6,033 nt of DNA from an uncultured bacterium (GTDB lineage: Bacteria > Bacillota > Clostridia > Lachnospirales > Lachnospiraceae), in NCBI GenBank assembly GCA_905214875.1, contig CAJMNR010000082.1, positions 1 to 6,033 on the forward strand, given 5' to 3'. Under the pieces are notes generated by a model that was not told where the DNA came from, did not search any database, and saw only the letters and a program-made list of their open reading frames with translations. The position numbers and the translations under genes are program-made. How positions within the stretch are numbered: position 1 is the stretch's first letter; each line of letters starts with the position of its first letter. Shown here piece by piece: positions 1 to 5,813 of the stretch.

Positions 1-143
1 TGTCCCAAAAAGCGGGGCGTGTGATGCGCACTCACCTGAAAGGAAGATGTCGCTACCAAGACCAGGTTCGGCGCGGGCAAAGTGTGCGTTCCTTGACAAA
101 CGCAAAAGACGCGAGAGTGTGTGGAACACACACTTTGTTCTTT
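1..143 (+). other. GC-rich structured non-coding segment, possible RNA or repeat element, cut by the left edge
   Basis: No convincing gene is seen here. Positions 1-140 are about 54% GC by hand count, clearly above the AT-rich remainder. The segment can fold: 23-32 pairs with 81-90 (ten pairs including G-U), enclosing 34-38 with 63-67, and it ends in a perfect 8-bp hairpin (116-123 with 127-134, loop GAA) followed by a T-rich run. Two plus-strand frames stay open from the edge to about 169 and 173. However, their translations are rich in Arg, Lys, Ser and Cys and resemble no family I know, so they are probably by-products of the GC content. A structured RNA or a dispersed intergenic repeat fits better. 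The strand is assigned from the T-run and is uncertain. The element may begin upstream of the window. Confidence 0.4.
116..143 (+). terminator. Terminator-like hairpin closing the GC-rich segment
   Basis: Perfect 8-bp stem AGTGTGTG (116-123) with CACACACT (127-134) around a GAA loop, followed by TTGTTCTTTA. The T-run is interrupted, so termination may be weak. It fits the 3' end of a transcript entering from the left edge. Confidence 0.45.
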
Positions 144-246
144 ATAGAAAGGCGTACGAAAAAGAATAACATATAAGCAATGGATACAATCCAGATACAT
201 TTTATGATATAAGTAATGAGATATTGTCATAAGACAGAATAGAAGA

Positions 247-282
247 AAAAGACAGTTAAGCGAGAGTGCTTAGCTGTCTTTT
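247..282. terminator. Bidirectional Rho-independent terminator
   Basis: A 15-bp stem pairs 247-261 with 268-282, with a single G-U wobble and a six-base GAGAGT loop. The stem ends in A-runs on the left and T-runs on the right, so both strands show a stem followed by T residues (TTTTCTTATT on plus, TTTTTCTTCT on minus). It lies 36 bases beyond the stop of the minus-strand lipoprotein gene and so should end that operon. On the plus strand it would stop transcription arriving from the left-edge segment. Confidence 0.85.
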
Positions 283-317
283 CTTATTGTGAACATGTTC
301 AACGCGGAGCGTAGAAT

Positions 318-815
318 CTATAATGAAAATGCTTTTTGAGCACTGTATTCATCTGGACAAACTAACAAGGCAATGATGGTGTCCTTGGAGACAATCTTTG
401 CAGAGGATAATTTAGAAACTTCCTTAGGAAGGTAAAGTTTAAATTGCTCTGTACGGGACTGAATTCGATTTTGCAGGGCAATGGTTGCAAAGCCAATATC
501 GGAACTATCTTTTAATTGAATCAGAAAGATTTCTTCGGCGTTCCCATTTGTAGCATAGGAGATATAGTAATTCTCTACTTTGGAATAATCAAAGTCGCAT
601 AAATAGTTGAACCAGTCTTCCGCATCTGCATCTTTCGATGAATACGTTGACATTTCAGGTAATTTACCAGCCTGGCTTGCAATCTTTGTAGTAAGTTCTT
701 GCAAGTTGACATTATTATTGGCGGATACTACAGCTGTTTTTCCGCAAGAAGTTACAGTCATACATAATAAGCTACATAAGCAAATACAAGAAATCATTAG
801 TTTTAATTTGTTCAT
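318..815 (-). CDS. DUF4358-type lipoprotein
   Basis: Predicted 165-residue exported lipoprotein. Residues 1-23 form a short signal peptide (Lys at 3 and 5, then a Cys/Leu-rich hydrophobic stretch). The lipobox V-T-S-C places the lipidated cysteine at residue 24, so the mature protein should be tethered to the outer face of the membrane. The remainder (about residues 35-160) has the look of DUF4358: a short core containing DYSKVENYYIS, then AEEIFLIQLKD, an amphipathic helix with NRIQSR and FKLYLP, and a closing hydrophobic strand IIALLV. No catalytic residues are evident and the family has no established biochemical role. An in-frame ATG at 839 exists, but the start at 815 is preferred because AAGGGGG at 824-830 sits eight bases upstream of it; this also leaves a 23-base gap after the previous gene. 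It is the second gene of a two-gene unit. Lipoprotein call strong; family assignment moderate. Confidence 0.8.
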   Translation of the reverse strand: MNKLKLMISCICLCSLLCMTVTSCGKTAVVSANNNVNLQELTTKIASQAGKLPEMSTYSSKDADAEDWFNYLCDFDYSKVENYYISYATNGNAEEIFLIQLKDSSDIGFATIALQNRIQSRTEQFKLYLPKEVSKLSSAKIVSKDTIIALLVCPDEYSAQKAFSL

Positions 816-838
816 AAGATCGTCCCCCTTATTTCTCA

Positions 839-1930
839 TTAATAATTCATACTTTCACCAAAATATTTATCCAGTTCTTTCGTTAAATCCGGATACTTAG
901 CTTCATCAGTGGAAGAATCAGTAGTTAAGTAGTTAAACGTTACGGCAAGGACAACGCTGGAACCATCGGTTGTTACGTAGTTTCCGTTTAACGTTACAGT
1001 GTCTCCCATTCTTTGGCTGATACCGTTAATGACAGCCGCTATGTATTTACTGTCCACATTCGTCTTGAACTTATAATAACAATCTGTGAGAGTTTTGTTT
1101 TTTGCTTCACTTAATAATTTAGGAAGCTGTTTTACATCTTTTACTTCAACGGCATTTTGTAAAGCATAGCTGTATTTTGTACCAGCTGCTACTGGATACA
1201 GGGAAGTATTAAATGTGTGATCTTGTGTAAAGTAATCATTGGTAAGATTAAAATTAGTATGTGAGACTACTTTGGAAGGAGAACTGCTAGAGGAATCATA
1301 ATAGTTATCAACGATATACCACTCGTTATCATCTAGCTTTACTACGTTCCAAGAGTGACAGAGTTCATTATCATGTTCTACCATACAGTCGGCACCTAAC
1401 ATATTCATAAGAAGCTTAAATGTCGTGGCATAGCCAACGCAGACTGATTTTCTATATTTTAAGACACCATATGGAGTATGAGTGGCACCGGTACCAGTTG
1501 GAACGGAAGCAAGAGTGTCGCTGGCATACACGATGTTCTTTGCCATCCAGTCGTGAATTGCCAGTTCCTTTTGGTAAAGGCTCATTTTATCAGTTGTAAT
1601 TTCAGACAACAACTTTGAGGCAAGTGCAAGTGTCTCTTTTTCCTCAGGTGTTGTTAATTGAGAGTCGTCTTTATTTATGTAGGCATCACTTATTTTAGAA
1701 GTGTCAAGGATTGGATATTGTCCCGCAATCGTCACATATTGGGCATCATCCGCTTTTTCTTCCTCTTTGATGAACGCTTTACTAAATGCAGTTACATCAC
1801 TTTGTACTAGAGAAAGATGTTTTGATACGTTGTTTGACATGTAGATTGTCATTGCAGAGCATACGACTGCTCCGATTGCACACGCGCTTATTAGGCCCCC
1901 ACCTAATATTGCAAGATTCTTTTTATTCAT
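839..1930 (-). CDS. Membrane-anchored transglutaminase-like domain protein
   Basis: Predicted 363-residue protein with an N-terminal membrane anchor or uncleaved signal (residues 5-30, after MNKK), an alpha-helical linker, and a transglutaminase-like (papain-fold) core at about residues 110-215. The expected triad is visible: Cys164 in KSVCVGYATTF, His192 in CHSWNVV and Asp208 in WYIVDNYYD. A Ser-rich loop follows the Asp, and the C-terminal 130 residues match nothing I recognise. Bacterial members of this superfamily are usually proteases, amidases or cross-linking enzymes; the substrate here is unknown, but topology suggests cell-surface or wall proteins. The frame stays open to an ATG at 2008, but the start at 1930 is chosen because AGGAGG lies at 1941-1946 and a candidate promoter (1980-2008) sits inside the longer version. 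It precedes the lipoprotein gene by 23 bases, so the two are probably co-transcribed. Confidence 0.85.
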   Translation of the reverse strand: MNKKNLAILGGGLISACAIGAVVCSAMTIYMSNNVSKHLSLVQSDVTAFSKAFIKEEEKADDAQYVTIAGQYPILDTSKISDAYINKDDSQLTTPEEKETLALASKLLSEITTDKMSLYQKELAIHDWMAKNIVYASDTLASVPTGTGATHTPYGVLKYRKSVCVGYATTFKLLMNMLGADCMVEHDNELCHSWNVVKLDDNEWYIVDNYYDSSSSSPSKVVSHTNFNLTNDYFTQDHTFNTSLYPVAAGTKYSYALQNAVEVKDVKQLPKLLSEAKNKTLTDCYYKFKTNVDSKYIAAVINGISQRMGDTVTLNGNYVTTDGSSVVLAVTFNYLTTDSSTDEAKYPDLTKELDKYFGESMNY

Positions 1931-1979
1931 TTGATATGTACCTCCTGCCAGATTGGCTTTTCTTTTCTTTGATGGAGCT

Positions 1980-2008
1980 AGTATATGCCATGATAATATG
2001 AGATGCAA
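1980..2008 (-). promoter_or_regulatory. Candidate sigma-A promoter for the transglutaminase/lipoprotein unit
   Basis: On the minus strand, TTGCAT (2003-2008) is followed after exactly 17 bases by TATACT (1980-1985). The -10 matches five of six consensus positions, but the -35 only three. Transcription would begin near 1973, giving a leader of about 43 bases with the ribosome binding site at 1941-1946. Confidence 0.45.
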
Positions 2009-2168
2009 GAATATGATACAAACTTAATAGAGTTTTAAATTTATCGTAATTCATGTAATATTTGCAATATATTTTGTGGCAATTTCGTTATAAAGAGATT
2101 AAGAAATATAAACAATTATGTTACTTTTTAGGAGATGAAAGAAGGATAAGAGAGGATTGAAGTTTTGG

Positions 2169-2197
2169 TTGTATGGAGAAATAAAATCCTTTATGAT
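2169..2197 (+). promoter_or_regulatory. Weak candidate promoter for the two-component/ABC cluster
   Basis: TTGTAT (2169-2174) and TATGAT (2192-2197) are separated by 17 bases. The -10 matches five of six positions and the -35 only its first three. Start would be near 2204, about 26 bases before the response-regulator ATG. Other -10-like hexamers occur in this AT-rich region (for example TATAAA at 2089-2094 and 2107-2112) without good -35 partners, so the true promoter could lie further upstream or need an activator. Confidence 0.3.
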
Positions 2198-2229
2198 AGA
2201 AGTAGTGAAGCTAATAGGAGGGGGTTAAT

Positions 2230-2922
2230 ATGCGATTATTACTTATTGAAGATGATGAGAATATCAGTGATATGATAAAAGTATATCTAGAAAATGAGGG
2301 CTATCAGGTGGTACAGGCGTATGATGGACTTGAGGCAGTTAATACATATAAAAAACAGATCTTTGATTTAGTATTATTAGATTTAATGATACCTAAACTG
2401 AGTGGAATGGCAGTAATGAAGAAGATAAGGGAATGGGGAGTCACTCCGATTGTGATTGTTTCAGCTAAGGATTCAGATACCGATAAGGCAATTGGGTTAG
2501 GATTAGGAGCCGATGACTATGTGACAAAACCATTTTCTCTGGTGGAATTATCCGCAAGGATTAAGGCAAATATTCGAAGAGCTCAGAAATACGTTACTGT
2601 GGAGCAAAAGAAACAAGAAATCATCCAGGTTGGTTCGTTAAGCATTAATACGGAAACTTATGAAGTGAAAAGAGAGGACAAGGTAATCTCACTAACGAGC
2701 AAAGAATTTGAATTACTTAAGGTACTGGCAAGCAATCTAGGTACTGTTTACACAAAGGCACAGTTATATAAGCTTGTTTGGAAGGAAGAGTTTTATGGGG
2801 ATGATAATGTAATTAATGTACATATAAGGCGATTACGAGAAAAAATTGAAGAAAATCCTTCGAACCCACAATATATTAAAACGTTATGGGGAATCGGCTA
2901 TAAGATGGAGGCAGAACTATGA
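2230..2922 (+). CDS. OmpR/PhoB-family response regulator
   Basis: Full-length 230-residue transcription factor, the usual size for this family. The receiver domain (1-118) shows the acidic pocket IEDDE (residues 6-10), phospho-acceptor Asp51 in LLLDLMIP, the switch Ser78 in IVIVSAKD, and Lys100-Pro101 in VTKPF. The winged-helix DNA-binding domain occupies about 133-228, with LTSKEFELLKVLASN, the recognition-helix segment VINVHIRRLREKI and the wing GIGYKM. Phosphorylation by the adjacent kinase should control DNA binding. The start is fixed by AGGAGG at 2216-2221, eight bases before the ATG. Its stop overlaps the kinase start in ATGA, indicating translational coupling. The likely target is the downstream transporter promoter and perhaps its own; no operator can be named. 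Family assignment is firm; the regulated signal is inferred from context. Confidence 0.95.
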   Translation: MRLLLIEDDENISDMIKVYLENEGYQVVQAYDGLEAVNTYKKQIFDLVLLDLMIPKLSGMAVMKKIREWGVTPIVIVSAKDSDTDKAIGLGLGADDYVTKPFSLVELSARIKANIRRAQKYVTVEQKKQEIIQVGSLSINTETYEVKREDKVISLTSKEFELLKVLASNLGTVYTKAQLYKLVWKEEFYGDDNVINVHIRRLREKIEENPSNPQYIKTLWGIGYKMEAEL

Positions 2923-3866
2923 ACTGGCTGTTTGGAGCGGTGATTCTTTTTCTGATGGGAATTATCCTAGTTCAGTATATGAAAAATGAGAAACGCTCCC
3001 ATGAGATTTCTTATATAGAAGAAAAGATAAGGACGATTATGGCAGAGCAATCTTTGGAGCGGGTACAAGTGGTGACTTCAGATAAGGAGATTGGTAGGTT
3101 AAATGAGGCAATTAATGAGCTATTAGATTACAACCATAAGAATCTAGCTGCCTATAATCAAACGAGGACATCAATGAAGAAGATGTTGTCAAATGTCTCT
3201 CATGATTTAAAGACGCCATTAACAGTGGTTCTTGGATATCTTGAGATGCTTACGATAAAGGAGGACGAGGAAACAGAGCTCCGTGTAGTGTATCAAAAAG
3301 TACAGGAGGTACTTGCCCTTATAAATAGTTTTTTTGATTTAGCCAAATTAGAATCAGGAGATAAGAAGACAGAAATATCTAGAATTGACCTGACAGAGAC
3401 AATCAGACAAAGTATTGTAACGCTTTCTTTGTTATTAGAAAAGAGTGGTATGGAGATCGAAGTAAGCATTCCAGACCAGGAATACTATATACTTGGAAAT
3501 GAAGAAGCAATTGCTAGAATCATGGAAAATCTGATTTCAAATGCAGTAAAATATGGTTGTGACGGAAAGTATCTTGGGATACGTTTTGATATAAAGGAAG
3601 ACAAGGGCATGATTAGCGTGATTGATCATGGAAAGGGGATTGAGCGTAGGCATCAGAAAGAGGTATTTGAACGCTTATATACATTAGAGGATTCAAGAAG
3701 CAGTAAATATCAAGGAAATGGTTTAGGCCTCGCAATTACGCAAGCATTAGTACAGGCTATGAATGGTACGATTAAAGTAAGGAGTATTCCATTTAAAGAA
3801 ACGGTATTTACTATAGAATTTCAACTACTAGAGGAGCCGCTTAAGGAAAAAGTAAGAAATGAGTAA
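2919..3866 (+). CDS. Single-span sensor histidine kinase
   Basis: Predicted 315-residue membrane kinase partnering the regulator it overlaps by four bases. One N-terminal transmembrane helix (about residues 3-20) is followed directly by a helical linker (25-80). The HisKA helix carries phospho-acceptor His95 in VSHDLKTPLTVV, including the D-x-x-T element associated with phosphatase activity. The HATPase domain (about 190-305) has the N box ENLISNAVKYG (203-213), G1 box DHGKGI, F box VFERLY and G2 box GNGLGLAI (266-273), so it should be active. There is no room for an extracytoplasmic sensor domain, so the signal is either read within the membrane or passed by another protein, plausibly the transporter. 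GGAGG at 2907-2911, inside the preceding gene, supports this start. It resembles kinases beside BcrAB-like exporters, but the ligand is unknown. Confidence 0.93.
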   Translation: MNWLFGAVILFLMGIILVQYMKNEKRSHEISYIEEKIRTIMAEQSLERVQVVTSDKEIGRLNEAINELLDYNHKNLAAYNQTRTSMKKMLSNVSHDLKTPLTVVLGYLEMLTIKEDEETELRVVYQKVQEVLALINSFFDLAKLESGDKKTEISRIDLTETIRQSIVTLSLLLEKSGMEIEVSIPDQEYYILGNEEAIARIMENLISNAVKYGCDGKYLGIRFDIKEDKGMISVIDHGKGIERRHQKEVFERLYTLEDSRSSKYQGNGLGLAITQALVQAMNGTIKVRSIPFKETVFTIEFQLLEEPLKEKVRNE

Positions 3867-3923
3867 TAGGCAGTAAAGGTTTGGCTGTTACACTGTAGTT
3901 AGTTTAAAGAAAGGAAGATAATC

Positions 3924-4838
3924 ATGGATTACTTATTGGAAACAGAAGGCTTGACGAAAGAGTATCAGGGGATGGAAGTCGTAAGGGACATAAACATGCA
4001 TATTAAGAAAGGTGAAATCTATGGATTTCTAGGAAAGAACGGTGCAGGCAAAAGTACAGTTATGAAGATGATTATGAACCTGGTACAGCCAACAGATGGC
4101 AGGATCCTCATATTTGGAAAGGAAAAGACAGTTGGGGATTACGAATATCTGAAACGTATCGGTTCATTAATTGAAGAACCTGTTTTTTATAGTGGACTAA
4201 CAGCCAAAGAAAACTTAATGTTACATTGCAGTTATATGGGATATCCAAATAAAAAGGAAATTGACCATGTATTAGAGCGGATGAAACTACATAATGTAGG
4301 GAAAAAGCCAATTCATTCTTTTTCGATTGGAATGAAGCAGCGCCTAGCAATAGCCAGAGCCATTCTGACGAAACCAGAACTTTTAATACTAGATGAGCCA
4401 ATTAACGGGCTTGATCCTAACGGGATTAAGGAAATGAGGACGCTGTTTATGGAGTTGGCGAAAGAGCATGGAACGACAATTTTAGTATCCAGCCATATCT
4501 TATCAGAGATTGAACATATTGCAGATACCATTGGAGTGCTTGCGAACCATCATTTGGTGAAAGAAGTCTCAATGGAATCGATTCATCATTTGCAAGGGGA
4601 GTATATCGAGCTATGTATTGATGATACGAAGAGAGCAGCAACATGTCTCGATAGAAAACACCTGATTCGAAGCTATAAGATTGTAGATTATAATACGATA
4701 CGGATTTATGATCCATCCATTTCTAAAAATGAAATTATAAGTGTTTTAGTAAATGAAGGAATCAATATCGAAAGTATCTCGAAGAGAGCGACATCTTTAG
4801 AGGAGTATTTTCTTACGATGACAGAGGAGGCGATGTAA
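3924..4838 (+). CDS. BcrA-like ABC transporter ATP-binding protein
   Basis: 304-residue cytoplasmic ATPase of the bacitracin/lantibiotic-immunity type. It should energise the permease encoded immediately downstream. Visible in order: Walker A GKNGAGKST (37-45); a Q-loop region SLIEEPVFYSGLTAKENL with Glu where most ABC ATPases have Gln; signature SIGMKQ (134-139); Walker B LLILDEP (153-159); D-loop GLDP (162-165); and switch His191 in VSSHIL. The INGLDPNGI stretch and C-terminal extension of about 90 residues ending SLEEYFLTMT are typical of this subgroup, to which I assign it by pattern. The start has an AAGGAAG ribosome binding site at 3911-3917. It lies 57 bases after the kinase and overlaps the permease start by one base (TAATG). 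Substrate unproven: bacitracin, a lantibiotic or another cationic peptide are the family's usual ligands. Confidence 0.93.
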   Translation: MDYLLETEGLTKEYQGMEVVRDINMHIKKGEIYGFLGKNGAGKSTVMKMIMNLVQPTDGRILIFGKEKTVGDYEYLKRIGSLIEEPVFYSGLTAKENLMLHCSYMGYPNKKEIDHVLERMKLHNVGKKPIHSFSIGMKQRLAIARAILTKPELLILDEPINGLDPNGIKEMRTLFMELAKEHGTTILVSSHILSEIEHIADTIGVLANHHLVKEVSMESIHHLQGEYIELCIDDTKRAATCLDRKHLIRSYKIVDYNTIRIYDPSISKNEIISVLVNEGINIESISKRATSLEEYFLTMTEEAM

Positions 4839-5539
4839 TGCTATATCTTATGAAATTGGAGTGGAAGAAGTTTAAACTGTATAAATATGTGAAAGCAGTT
4901 GTAATCAGCATTGTTGCCTTGATTGCACTGAACATGTTAATGCTTTATGCCTCAAAGCAGGAAAATGAATTGATGTTTGATAGCTTTAAGACCGCAATTA
5001 TGTTCTTTAATGTATTGATACGTGCTGTATTTATTATATTTGCAAGTGTGATTTTAGCAAAGCTAACAGTGGAAGAATATAAGACAAAGACAATTCAACT
5101 TATGTATAGCTATCCAATCTCAAGGAAGAAGCTCATGGTAGGAAAGTTGTGCATCGTATATCTGTTTACAGTAATCGCTATTATTGTATCAAGCCTAATT
5201 ATTATTCCAAGCTTAGGAGTGTTTAACTACAAGACTCAGGTGTTACCGGATAACTTAACAGTAGAGCTATGGTTACGATCAATGCCCCAAATAGTAATTG
5301 GAGCACTATTAAGTGGTTTTATCGCATTAGTTCCTTTTTATTTTGGAATGCGTAAGAAGTCAACCCCAGCGACAATTATTTCTTCTAGTATCTTAGCCTG
5401 CCTGTTGACATCAAGTGTGGGGGGAAATGCAGTGTCTTCTTATGGAATACGTTTAATAGTGATTGGGGCAGCATCTATTATTACCGTTTGGTTTACTTTG
5501 AAAAGAAAGCTAGGTTCGGTGCAAGAGGAAGAGGTATAA
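4838..5539 (+). CDS. ABC-2-type transporter permease, BcrB-like
   Basis: 233-residue integral membrane protein with six predicted helices at about 19-38, 54-75, 103-124, 150-170, 177-194 and 204-221. A basic amphipathic N-terminus (KLEWKKFKLYKYVK) and the cytoplasmic loop YSYPISRKKLMVGK after helix 2 are characteristic of ABC-2 permeases whose N-terminus contacts the ATPase. With no second permease gene, the complex is probably a homodimer with two copies of the ATPase, as proposed for BcrAB rather than the three-gene LanFEG systems. AGAGGAGG at 4823-4830 sits seven bases before the ATG, and the start overlaps the ATPase stop, so expression is coupled. A terminator follows directly. Length and topology are normal; substrate specificity cannot be read from the sequence. 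Confidence 0.88.
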   Translation: MLYLMKLEWKKFKLYKYVKAVVISIVALIALNMLMLYASKQENELMFDSFKTAIMFFNVLIRAVFIIFASVILAKLTVEEYKTKTIQLMYSYPISRKKLMVGKLCIVYLFTVIAIIVSSLIIIPSLGVFNYKTQVLPDNLTVELWLRSMPQIVIGALLSGFIALVPFYFGMRKKSTPATIISSSILACLLTSSVGGNAVSSYGIRLIVIGAASIITVWFTLKRKLGSVQEEEV

Positions 5540-5541
5540 TG

Positions 5542-5572
5542 AAAAAGGGACTATGAAAGTAGCCCTTTTTTT
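5542..5572 (+). terminator. Rho-independent terminator of the ABC transporter cluster
   Basis: AAAAAGGG (5542-5549) pairs with CCCTTTTT (5563-5570), extended inward by CTA (5551-5553) with TAG (5560-5562) across a bulged A at 5550, with loop TGAAAG. A seven-base T-run (5566-5572) follows the C residues. It begins three bases after the permease stop and separates the cluster from the rRNA operon. Confidence 0.88.
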
Positions 5573-5721
5573 GTTGTGGGAAAAACGTTCAGTGTGACGA
5601 TGTATATTCGTCATATCAAATGAAAAGTGGAACGACAGATCGAATAACAGTTGTATATAAATTGGTGCATGCAGTAGAAAATTCGACATAAAATACAAGA
5701 CAAATAATGCTGTAATCAGAT
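5573..5721. other. Intergenic stretch upstream of the rRNA promoter
   Basis: No gene is supported. The only clear structure is an inverted repeat, TGACGA (5595-5600) with TCGTCA (5608-5613), extendable by three further pairs with wobbles to 5592-5616. A minus-strand reading frame spanning this region is an AT-rich by-product with no ribosome binding site or protein-like composition. An upstream rRNA promoter was looked for; only poor matches were found (for example ACGACA at 5632-5637 with TATAAA at 5656-5661). Confidence 0.5.
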
Positions 5722-5778
5722 AAAGAACTAAAAAACGATAAAAAAACAGAAAATTTTCAAAAAAGTGTGAAAAACTTG
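5722..5778 (+). promoter_or_regulatory. Phased A-tract/UP-element region of the rRNA promoter
   Basis: Immediately upstream of the -35 box lie A-tracts at 5722-5724, 5730-5735, 5740-5746, 5750-5753, 5759-5764 and 5770-5774. Their centres are roughly ten bases apart, one helical turn. This pattern is expected to bend DNA and to offer contacts for the RNA polymerase alpha subunit, as in strong rRNA promoters. Confidence 0.65.
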
Positions 5779-5807
5779 TTGACATAAGTCTTTTTTTATG
5801 CTATACT
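5779..5807 (+). promoter_or_regulatory. rRNA operon promoter (extended -10)
   Basis: A perfect -35 TTGACA (5779-5784) and a -10 TATACT (5802-5807; five of six) are separated by the optimal 17 bases. TG at 5799-5800 adds an extended -10 motif. The spacer contains a seven-T run. Transcription should start at about 5812-5815, roughly 200 bases before mature 16S rRNA. This is the strongest promoter in the window. Confidence 0.9.
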
Positions 5808-5813
5808 AAACAA

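Noticed and set aside
138..150. 13-base TTCTTTATAGAAA shared with the 16S leader (5946-5958)
   Set aside because: The word is AT-rich and partly palindromic. A chance shared 13-mer in 6 kb of such sequence is not unlikely, so I do not infer a link between the left segment and the rRNA operon.
2..173. Two overlapping open frames running in from the left edge (about 55 residues each)
   Set aside because: No ribosome binding site or complete start is visible, the translations look like no known family, and two frames being open at once is expected from GC-rich, stop-poor DNA. A truncated gene cannot be fully excluded.
291..300. Perfect palindrome GAACATGTTC, resembling half-sites of a LexA (SOS) box
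   Set aside because: The Gram-positive LexA box has four bases between GAAC and GTTC; here there are two. It also lies downstream of converging transcription, not at a promoter.
607..900. Plus-strand frame of 97 codons
   Set aside because: It lies opposite the lipoprotein gene, has no ribosome binding site and does not resemble a protein family.
1786..2001. Plus-strand frame of 71 codons
   Set aside because: It lies opposite the start of the transglutaminase-like gene and its promoter; composition and lack of a ribosome binding site mark it as a by-product.
4108..4716. Three overlapping minus-strand frames
   Set aside because: All are antisense to the ABC ATPase, whose motifs are unambiguous, and none has a plausible start or recognisable domain.
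5510..5785. Minus-strand frame of 91 codons rich in Phe and Leu
   Set aside because: It covers the transporter terminator and the A-tract region of the rRNA promoter; poly-A tracts read in reverse give the Phe-rich sequence.
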